Position numbers and translations under genes: made by a program
Shown: piece by piece, positions 1-5,803 of the stretch
How positions within the stretch are numbered: the stretch's first letter is position 1
Layout: every line of letters starts with the position of its first letter
Notes under the pieces: generated by a model
Told to the model about the DNA's origin: nothing
The model's database searches: none
Seen by the model: the letters and a program-made list of their open reading frames with translations, nothing else
Assembly (NCBI GenBank): GCA_025455345.1
Contig: JALOMS010000118.1
Coordinates: 1-10,131, forward strand
Source of the DNA: Thermoflexibacter sp.
GTDB taxonomy: Bacteria; Bacteroidota; Bacteroidia; Cytophagales; Thermoflexibacteraceae
Reading direction: 5' to 3'
Length of the DNA stretch: 10,131 nt

Positions 1-756
1 ACAAAATTCAAAGTGGGCAATTTGTTGATGTAGCTCATATTCTTTCTCATTGGGGATAATGCCTAAATCATTGAGTTGCTTGGTGATGATTTGTCGCACA
101 TTCTGACGCATTCTATCCTGTTTTACTTTGCTAATTCCTTGTGAATGTTCTAAATACCGAGTAAGTATGCTGGGGATAATAGCAAAGCGAGCCTTCTTTG
201 CTAATCTTGTCCAATATTCGTAGTCTTCTGCGGGTGCGTACTGCCCATCAAAGACCACTGCTGTAAATTTATTCCGCATCATCACAGAGGAAAGGGCAAA
301 ACAGTTTTGAAATAATAACCGCATAGGGATTTCTTCGGAGGAAAAATTGAGTTTGAAATAAGACATAATTTCATCATTTTCATTGGCTACTTCTGTCCAA
401 GTCCCTAACAAATCTATATCGGGGTTTTGCTCTAAAAAACCAACTTGTTCTTCCAATCTTTGGGGATAAGCATAGTCATCAGCGTCCAAAAAACCAATAT
501 ACCTACCTCTCGCCTCTGCCATGCCCAAATTCCGCGCTCCTGCCGCTCCTAAGTTATGGGGTGTATGGAAAAGCCTAATTTTTTCATGCCTCATTGTTTG
601 CACTATTCCAAGAGTATGGTCAGTAGAGCAGTCATCTACGATAAGCAATTCAAAATCTTGAAAGGTTTGTAACAAAATACTCTCTATTGCCTTTTTGACA
701 AACTTTGCACTATTATAAGTAGGCATAATAATACTTACTGTTACATTCTTATCCAT
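1..756 (-). CDS. GT2-family glycosyltransferase, partial (C-terminus beyond left edge)
   Basis: Reading the minus strand from ATG at 756-754 gives 252 uninterrupted codons to the window edge, so the C-terminus is missing. The protein is a family 2 (GT-A fold) glycosyltransferase, a cytosolic enzyme that moves a sugar from a nucleotide donor onto a growing glycan. Visible landmarks are the N-terminal strand SIIMPTYN (residues 8-15), the nucleotide-binding pair D41-D42 in VDDCS, NLGAAGARN (68-76), the metal-binding DxD in DADD (91-94), and the xED catalytic-base motif in AEDYEYW (E177-D178). There is no signal peptide or membrane segment in the visible part. Its start lies inside the last codons of the upstream GT11 gene (16-nt overlap, different frame), so the two are very probably co-transcribed and translationally coupled. 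Family assignment is secure. The sugar and acceptor cannot be predicted. Confidence 0.93.
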   Translation of the reverse strand, partial: MDKNVTVSIIMPTYNSAKFVKKAIESILLQTFQDFELLIVDDCSTDHTLGIVQTMRHEKIRLFHTPHNLGAAGARNLGMAEARGRYIGFLDADDYAYPQRLEEQVGFLEQNPDIDLLGTWTEVANENDEIMSYFKLNFSSEEIPMRLLFQNCFALSSVMMRNKFTAVVFDGQYAPAEDYEYWTRLAKKARFAIIPSILTRYLEHSQGISKVKQDRMRQNVRQIITKQLNDLGIIPNEKEYELHQQIAHFEFC

Positions 757-1634
757 GATAGAGGGTAGATGTCTTGTGTATTGACAGTTTTGTCCGCAAA
801 CCAATCATTGGGGGCTACGACTATCTTATGTGGATTGGTATTTAGCCATGCCGCCCACCAAGAAAAAGTGCTGTTAGGAATGAGCTGGTGCTTGCAAAGA
901 CTCATCAGTTGGAGGTCTTCTTCGGTAGTATTGCCCTCCATGAGCGTAAAAGGGAACTCCAATTGGAGATTTTCTCTGACCCAATCAAAGTTATCAGCAA
1001 AGACAAAAAAATGTAGATTCTCTTGTCTTTCAGCGATATAATTGATTATTTCTTGATAATAGTGATTGGTCATCATGCCGTGGAATTTAATACCTTCATT
1101 GTTTTTTTGCCCAGCCGAAATCCCATGCAATGCCCTGATATGCAAGCAAACAGCATTAGATTCTTGAATTTTTTGAGCTATCAATTTATTTTTTTCTGAA
1201 ATTGTTTGAGCAAAAGTCAAATCTTCTCGGATTTGTTTAGCCACTTTGTCAAAGTATTTTTCTGATTGCCAATATCCTGAAAAATACGTATTCGAATTTA
1301 TTTTTCCACTAAGTATCATTGGGTCAAAATGATAATGTTTCTCATGGACAAAGTGAGGGCTTTTGCCTAAGCAACTATCTAAATAATTAAAAACCTTGTC
1401 TTTGCGCCCCAAAGGGGACTGATGTCTTTGAAAATATTTTATCTGCTTGGTATTCAGTGTATTGGCTTTTATTTTGAAAATATTGAGCTGATAATTCCTT
1501 TGATAGAAATCATCTAAAAATCCAGAAACCGTATCCAAGTACAGGGGTTGGTGATGAAGGATAGAGAGGCTTCTGCCCAAAGCATATTGGAATAATTGAT
1601 TCCCCAAACCACCAAAAAGTTTGACCGCAATCAT
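741..1634 (-). CDS. GT11-family fucosyltransferase-like glycosyltransferase (alpha-1,2-fucosyltransferase family)
   Basis: The 297-residue protein starts MIAVKLFGGLGNQLFQYALG, the hallmark N-terminus of GT11 (GT-B fold) fucosyltransferases, which use GDP-fucose. Other family landmarks are FSGYWQSEKYF (118-128), HIRALHG (165-171), FFVFADN (209-215), and the C-terminal NSTFSWWAAW block (254-263). Length fits the usual 280-300 aa. The oddity is motif I: family members usually carry HxRRGD, where the second Arg and the acid are replaced here by A and H. H165 and R167 remain, so activity is plausible but donor or linkage specificity may differ. It is the first gene of a two-gene operon with the overlapping GT2 gene, and is divergent from hflX across a 90-nt gap. 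The product is probably a fucosylated (or similar) surface glycan. The family call is strong; the exact linkage is inference. Confidence 0.88.
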   Translation of the reverse strand: MIAVKLFGGLGNQLFQYALGRSLSILHHQPLYLDTVSGFLDDFYQRNYQLNIFKIKANTLNTKQIKYFQRHQSPLGRKDKVFNYLDSCLGKSPHFVHEKHYHFDPMILSGKINSNTYFSGYWQSEKYFDKVAKQIREDLTFAQTISEKNKLIAQKIQESNAVCLHIRALHGISAGQKNNEGIKFHGMMTNHYYQEIINYIAERQENLHFFVFADNFDWVRENLQLEFPFTLMEGNTTEEDLQLMSLCKHQLIPNSTFSWWAAWLNTNPHKIVVAPNDWFADKTVNTQDIYPLSWIRM

Positions 1635-1654
1635 GTTTATTGATTTTTATAAAG

Positions 1655-1685
1655 CAAAATAGAATAAAAAGAAATGAAGTTCAAA
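1655..1685 (-). promoter_or_regulatory. Candidate promoter of the glycosyltransferase operon
   Basis: On the minus strand a TTTG (1685-1682) is followed after 19 nt by CTATTTTG (1662-1655). This matches the Bacteroidota -33 element exactly and the -7 element TAnnTTTG at its TTTG core, with two mismatches in the leading TA (or a perfect TA with a one-base-shorter gap). It would give a leader of roughly 15-20 nt before the ATG at 1634. Spacing is good; the -7 match is only partial. Confidence 0.4.
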
Positions 1686-1712
1686 ATGCGAAATGATTTC
1701 TTTTTGTTTTTG

Positions 1713-1720
1713 TAAATTTG
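1713..1720 (+). promoter_or_regulatory. Candidate hflX -7 promoter box abutting the start codon
   Basis: TAAATTTG matches the Bacteroidota -7 consensus TAnnTTTG perfectly. Only four bases (CCAC) separate it from the hflX ATG at 1725. Because transcription normally begins a few bases after this box, the mRNA would be leaderless or nearly so. No good TTTG -33 element is visible 19 nt upstream, so the box rests on the -7 match alone. Confidence 0.45.
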
Positions 1721-1724
1721 CCAC

Positions 1725-2948
1725 ATGAAAATTAATTTGATAGAAACGAAAGAAGTCCAAAAGACTGCCATATTAGTCGCTGTTGTTACCCAAAAACAAA
1801 CAGACCAACAAGCTATAGAGTATTTAGATGAGTTGGAGTTTTTGGCAGAAACCGCAGGGGTAAAAACTATTTACAAATTTAAGCAAAAACTGGACAAGCC
1901 CGATGGAAGGTTTTTCGTGGGGAAAGGAAAAATGGAAGAAATAGTCGCTTATATCAAAGAGTATAAGCCAGATATGGTAATTTTTGATGATGACTTGAGT
2001 AGTTCGCAGATTCGCAACTTAGAAAAAGTCCTTACTTGTTCTATTCTCGACCGTAGCTTGCTCATTATTCAGATTTTTATGCAAAGAGCGCGCACAGCCC
2101 AAGCCCGCACGCAGGTAGAACTTGCCCAATACGAATACGTTTTGCCGCGATTGACGCGTATGTGGACACACCTTTCCCGTCAGCAAGGCGGACGCGGTAC
2201 GCGAGGCGGACCGGGGGAAAAGGAAATAGAAACTGACCGTCGTATCGTCAGAGATAGGATAGCTTTTTTAAAAAATAAACTCAAAGAAATAGAAAAACAA
2301 AGCCAAACACAACGCAAATCTCGCGACCAAATGGTAAGGGTTGCTTTGGTAGGTTATACGAACGTAGGCAAATCTACGCTGATGAATTTGCTATCCAAAT
2401 CAGATGTTTTTGCAGAAAATAAACTTTTTGCGACCGTAGATGCCACAGTTCGCAAAATGGTATTGAATGAAATTCCCTTTTTATTAGCTGATACTGTGGG
2501 TTTTATTAGGAAACTTCCTACCACACTCATCGAAGCCTTTAAGTCCACTCTCTCCGAAGTCGTAGAGGCAGATATATTGCTCCATGTAGTAGATATTTCT
2601 CACCCTGCTTTTGAGGAACAAATAGAAATCGTCAATGATACTTTGGCAGAGATAGGAGCCAAAGACAAAACAATTTTACTAATATTCAACAAAATAGACC
2701 AATACATCAATCCTGAAAGAGATGAGTTTGACCTTACTACTCCGCATACTCCTACGCTCCAAGAGCTGAAGCAAATGTATATGGGCAAACAGCCGAAGGC
2801 TATTTTTATTTCAGCTACCCAAAAGGAGAATATACAAGAGTTGCGGGAATTAGTATTACAAGAGATTGCTAAAAAATATTATACAATTTATCCTAATTAT
2901 TTGAAAGAAGATAGTAATTTGGTTCACTCTTTGACAAAAATTGAGTAA
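1725..2948 (+). CDS. hflX: GTPase HflX
   Basis: HflX is a cytosolic GTPase that binds the 50S subunit and splits stalled ribosomes, for instance after heat stress. The 407-aa protein has the HflX N-terminal domain (about 14-120, with FFVGKGKMEEI at 63-73 and ILDRSLLIIQIF at 107-118). A helical region follows, with the family's glycine-rich linker GGRGTRGGPGE (155-165) and a charged coiled-coil segment (about 166-200). Next is a TRAFAC-class G domain with G1 GYTNVGKST (210-218), G3 DTVG (256-259), G4 NKID (322-325) and G5 SAT (363-365). The order and all GTP-binding motifs are intact and length is normal. The ATG at 1725 is the only Met near the expected N-terminus; the next one is far inside the domain. 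There is no Shine-Dalgarno and almost no leader if the adjacent -7 box is used. It appears monocistronic, divergent from the glycosyltransferase operon. Confidence 0.97.
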   Translation: MKINLIETKEVQKTAILVAVVTQKQTDQQAIEYLDELEFLAETAGVKTIYKFKQKLDKPDGRFFVGKGKMEEIVAYIKEYKPDMVIFDDDLSSSQIRNLEKVLTCSILDRSLLIIQIFMQRARTAQARTQVELAQYEYVLPRLTRMWTHLSRQQGGRGTRGGPGEKEIETDRRIVRDRIAFLKNKLKEIEKQSQTQRKSRDQMVRVALVGYTNVGKSTLMNLLSKSDVFAENKLFATVDATVRKMVLNEIPFLLADTVGFIRKLPTTLIEAFKSTLSEVVEADILLHVVDISHPAFEEQIEIVNDTLAEIGAKDKTILLIFNKIDQYINPERDEFDLTTPHTPTLQELKQMYMGKQPKAIFISATQKENIQELRELVLQEIAKKYYTIYPNYLKEDSNLVHSLTKIE

Positions 2949-3060
2949 TCTTTATCGATATTTGCCTTGACTTGAGCATATTTTTTATTATTAGAACATT
3001 ATTAAAAATCATTTTTTGAGGTTTTCTACCTTAGTTGTCCAGCTTGCAAAAGTATAGTTC

Positions 3061-4203
3061 ATGGAAACAGAAAAATTCAATATATTATATGTAGATGATG
3101 AGGAAGATAATTTGAGGATTTTCAAAGCCTCTTTTAGACGGCAATTCAATATTTTTATCGCCTCTGATACTCATATAGCCAAAGAAATATTGCAAACCAA
3201 TGATATTCACCTGATTATTTCAGACCAACGTATGCCTGAAAAAACAGGAGTAGAGTTTTTGGAGGAAATTGTTACAGATTTTCCTGATGTTGTACGCATT
3301 ATTTTGACCGCTTTTAGTGATACCACAGACATCATTCGTGCTATCAACAAAGTAGGAATCTATCGCTATTTGACCAAACCATGGGATATAGACGACCTGA
3401 CCATGACCATCAAAAGTGCGATGAATAATTTCATGCTCAAACGACAGAATAAAGATTTAATAGTCAATCTACAAATTATTAATGAAGAACTTACCAAGAC
3501 CAACGAGGACTTAAAACAGAGAAATAAAGAATTAGATGAGTACGTCTATCGCATTTCGCATGAGGTACGCGCGCCTGTGTCTTCTATCTTGGGCTTGTTC
3601 TATCTGCTTAAAAATCATGAAAATAACAGTGATTTTACTACTATCCAAAACTATCTTCACCTAATAGAACAAAATATCATTAAGTTAGATGTTTTTATTC
3701 GTTCTGTTTTGCAATACTCTGCTACTAAGAACTTCGAGTCTCAAATAGAAGAAGTTGATTTTGATAAACTTATCAATGAGTGTGTAAAAGAATTTTTCCC
3801 TTATGGTATCAATGACAAAATCAAAATAGAAAAAGATATTCGCATATCACAACCCTTTTTATCTGATGTAGGCTTGTTAAAAACTATCTTTAGAAATCTT
3901 TTGGAAAATGCCATCAAATATGCCAAATCTACTAATAGTCCAAATATTATTAATATTCAGGCACATAGCACCGAAAAGGGTGTAGCTATTTCTTTTGCGG
4001 ACAATGGCATAGGCATTCCTAAACAGTATCAAAGCAAAATATTTGATATGTTTTACAGAGCCAATGACTACTCTAATGGTTCAGGCTTAGGGCTTTATAT
4101 CGTCAAATTGGCTGTCGAGAGATTGAATGCACAAATTAGCTTAGAAAGCGAAGAAGATAAGGGAACTACCTTTTTCTTGGAGATTCCCTGTGCGACTGCG
4201 TAA
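3061..4203 (+). CDS. Receiver domain-histidine kinase hybrid (soluble)
   Basis: This 380-aa signalling protein has domains in an inverted hybrid order. An N-terminal CheY-like receiver (about 6-122) shows acidic pocket D12-D13, phospho-acceptor D55 in IISDQRMP, T83 and K106 in YLTKPWD. A helical or coiled-coil linker follows (about 125-160). A HisKA dimerisation domain carries H167 in SHEVRAP. A HATPase_c domain has the N box NLLENAIKYA (279-288), G1 DNGIGIP (314-320), F box IFDMFYRAN (327-335) and G2 GSGLGLYIV (340-348). All residues needed for phosphotransfer and ATP binding are present. There is no transmembrane segment, PAS or GAF domain, so input probably arrives as phosphate or a partner protein at the receiver. 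No cognate output regulator is adjacent, so it looks like an orphan in a phosphorelay. It sits 112 nt after hflX, with no strong promoter seen in the gap, and converges on the sulfatase gene with 6 nt between stops. Confidence 0.93.
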   Translation: METEKFNILYVDDEEDNLRIFKASFRRQFNIFIASDTHIAKEILQTNDIHLIISDQRMPEKTGVEFLEEIVTDFPDVVRIILTAFSDTTDIIRAINKVGIYRYLTKPWDIDDLTMTIKSAMNNFMLKRQNKDLIVNLQIINEELTKTNEDLKQRNKELDEYVYRISHEVRAPVSSILGLFYLLKNHENNSDFTTIQNYLHLIEQNIIKLDVFIRSVLQYSATKNFESQIEEVDFDKLINECVKEFFPYGINDKIKIEKDIRISQPFLSDVGLLKTIFRNLLENAIKYAKSTNSPNIINIQAHSTEKGVAISFADNGIGIPKQYQSKIFDMFYRANDYSNGSGLGLYIVKLAVERLNAQISLESEEDKGTTFFLEIPCATA

Positions 4204-4209
4204 CAAATC

Positions 4210-5595
4210 TTAGAAATTAAAGAATTGAGAAGGTGTACGCGCTTTTTGCAGTTGTTTTTTCATTTTTTCAAATATTTTGACTTCCTGCTCTTTAAGATTC
4301 GTTTGTTCTTGCGCTTCTTTCTTCAGATTGTACAATTCATAGTTTTGGCTTTTCACGAAATAAATGAGCTTATAATCTCCTGCTTGTAAGGCTTGCCATC
4401 CGCCTTGCTCGTGAAATTCCCAATACAAATCTACTTTGCGTTTTCCTTGCTTTTGCCCTAAGATAGTAGGCAAAATAGATATACCATCTATGTTTTGAGG
4501 AGGTTTTATCCCCGCTAATTCACAAGCCGTTGGTAAAAAGTCCCATTGGGCAGTAGGGAAATACGAACTACTTCCCGCCTTGATTTTACCCTTCCACCAT
4601 ACTAAGAGAGGCGCGCGTATTCCTCCCTCGTAAGGGCTTCTTTTAAAGCCTCTTAACTTATTCTTCTCAGCAAAACGCATAGGTATATCTTCAGTAGAAC
4701 CATTATCACTACTAAAAAAAATAATCGTATTTTCTGCTATTCCCTTATCAATCAGTTTTTGCATAATCTGCCCTACATAGCTATCCATGCGACTGATAGT
4801 AGCCGCATAGTTTTTCTCCAAATCAGTCCAATTTTCATTTTGATAAGGAGATAGGGTAGGGGATTGGAATCGGATTTCTTTGGGAGCTTCTCCGTTATTA
4901 TGAGGCAGAGTATAGGACAAATACATGAAAAATGGCTTTTTATTATCTTGTTTATCAATAAATTGTAATCCTTCCTGTGTAAATAGGTCATTAGAATACT
5001 CGACTTTATTTTCTTCTGGTGTATAGCTACCCATTCCCTTGCTGTAAGTATTTTGTGTTGCCTCCCAAATAACCTTATTTTTCAAATATTCTTTTTGTCC
5101 ATTTCTAATCAAATACTCTGGATAGTTGTTGTGGGCAAGCACTTGGTCTAAATAACCATAATAAGTATCGAAACCTTGCTTGGTCGGTTCGCCAGAAGTC
5201 CCCTCACAGCCCAGTCCCCATTTGCCAGAGAGAAAGGTCTGATAACCCGCCTGTTTGAGCAACTCTGCCACAGTAACCGTTTGATTAGAAATCGGCATCT
5301 GCCCGTGCGGTTCTACCTGTTTATTACCTCTGACTTCTCCATGCCCTGTGTGCATTCCTGTCATCAAAGCACAGCGAGAAGGAGCGCAAACGGAAGTTCC
5401 CGCATAATGTTGGGCAAATTTGATACCCTCACTTGCCATTTTATTCAAATTTGGCGTTTTAAAAATTGTATTTCCGTAAGGTTCTATTTCTTCTATCCCC
5501 AAATCATCCATCAAAATATAAATAATATTGGGCTTAGTTTGCTGTGCCAGCAATACATTAGTACAAAAAAACAGTAAGAAAAAAAAGCATTTCAT
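4210..5595 (-). CDS. Secreted Cys-type sulfatase (arylsulfatase-like)
   Basis: A 461-aa S1-family sulfatase that hydrolyses sulfate esters; the natural substrate (for example a sulfated polysaccharide) is not predictable. I chose the ATG at 5595 over the longer one at 5634. Starting there puts a clean signal peptide at the N-terminus (hydrophobic core FFFLLFF, likely cleavage after LLA at 17), and the upstream ATG lies only two bases from a -7 promoter box. Numbered from 5595: metal-binding D30-D31 in LMDDLG, the formylglycine motif C70-A-P-S-R74 followed by CALMTG, GKWG (124-127), LPH (H232), SSDNGS (D297-N298), and RGFKRSPYEGG (315-325, containing the conserved Lys). It is therefore Cys-type, needing maturation by a formylglycine-generating enzyme or anaerobic sulfatase-maturating enzyme not in this window. 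Length is complete. The product is presumably periplasmic or exported. Confidence 0.93.
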   Translation of the reverse strand: MKCFFFLLFFCTNVLLAQQTKPNIIYILMDDLGIEEIEPYGNTIFKTPNLNKMASEGIKFAQHYAGTSVCAPSRCALMTGMHTGHGEVRGNKQVEPHGQMPISNQTVTVAELLKQAGYQTFLSGKWGLGCEGTSGEPTKQGFDTYYGYLDQVLAHNNYPEYLIRNGQKEYLKNKVIWEATQNTYSKGMGSYTPEENKVEYSNDLFTQEGLQFIDKQDNKKPFFMYLSYTLPHNNGEAPKEIRFQSPTLSPYQNENWTDLEKNYAATISRMDSYVGQIMQKLIDKGIAENTIIFFSSDNGSTEDIPMRFAEKNKLRGFKRSPYEGGIRAPLLVWWKGKIKAGSSSYFPTAQWDFLPTACELAGIKPPQNIDGISILPTILGQKQGKRKVDLYWEFHEQGGWQALQAGDYKLIYFVKSQNYELYNLKKEAQEQTNLKEQEVKIFEKMKKQLQKARTPSQFFNF

Positions 5596-5636
5596 AGGTA
5601 ATAAAGTTTGGCTATCAATGAAAATATATCTCATAG

Positions 5637-5644
5637 CAAATATA
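5637..5644 (-). promoter_or_regulatory. Candidate sulfatase -7 promoter box
   Basis: On the minus strand the sequence reads TATATTTG, a perfect TAnnTTTG. Expected initiation falls near 5632, giving a leader of about 37 nt to the ATG at 5595. No TTTG is seen at the expected -33 position. The box also supports the shorter protein start, since the alternative ATG at 5634 would be at or before the start of transcription. Confidence 0.45.
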
Positions 5645-5674
5645 CTAAAAATTACTTCTTTGGGAAGTGCTTTT

Positions 5675-5682
5675 TATCTTTG
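5675..5682 (+). promoter_or_regulatory. Candidate amidophosphoribosyltransferase-operon -7 promoter box
   Basis: TATCTTTG is a perfect TAnnTTTG match on the plus strand, 30 nt from the divergent sulfatase box. It would produce a leader of roughly 115 nt before the ATG at 5804. A second, imperfect box CAACTTTG (5763-5770, T-to-C at the first base) lies closer and would give a leader of about 30 nt. I cannot tell which is used. Neither has a well-placed -33 TTTG. Confidence 0.4.
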
Positions 5683-5803
5683 CTTAACGCTACCTTCATA
5701 AAATTTCTCAAGTCATTCTATTTTGATACATTAAAAAATTAGAAATTATCAATTAAATTAACCAACTTTGCAGTATCAATTTTCTGCATTGTCAATTTTT
5801 TTT

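Noticed and set aside
769..1041. Plus-strand open frame opposite the GT11 gene
   Set aside because: It is a shadow of a well-supported coding sequence. Its translation shows no domain pattern.
2957..2964. GATATTTG as a promoter for the receiver-kinase gene
   Set aside because: It has one mismatch to TAnnTTTG, the nearest upstream TTTG is 23 nt away rather than 19, and the leader would be about 95 nt. It is possible but not supported enough to annotate.
4194..4260. Weak ACTGC/GCAGT stem followed by a T-run as a kinase terminator
   Set aside because: The stem is five base pairs with a loop of about 50 nt, and it lies inside the sulfatase coding sequence. Chance is a better explanation.
5596..5634. 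Longer sulfatase N-terminus from the ATG at 5634
   Set aside because: It would place polar residues ahead of the signal peptide, and it starts two bases after a perfect -7 box, at or before the expected transcription start.
5768..5803. TTG start that would add 12 residues to the PurF-like protein
   Set aside because: It lies within a -7-like box. The ATG at 5804 gives a short propeptide ending Glu-Cys, as expected for class II amidotransferase processing.
5683..5803. Purine-type riboswitch in the leader of the PurF-like gene
   Set aside because: No conserved purine or PRPP aptamer core or terminator hairpin could be recognised in this AT-rich stretch.
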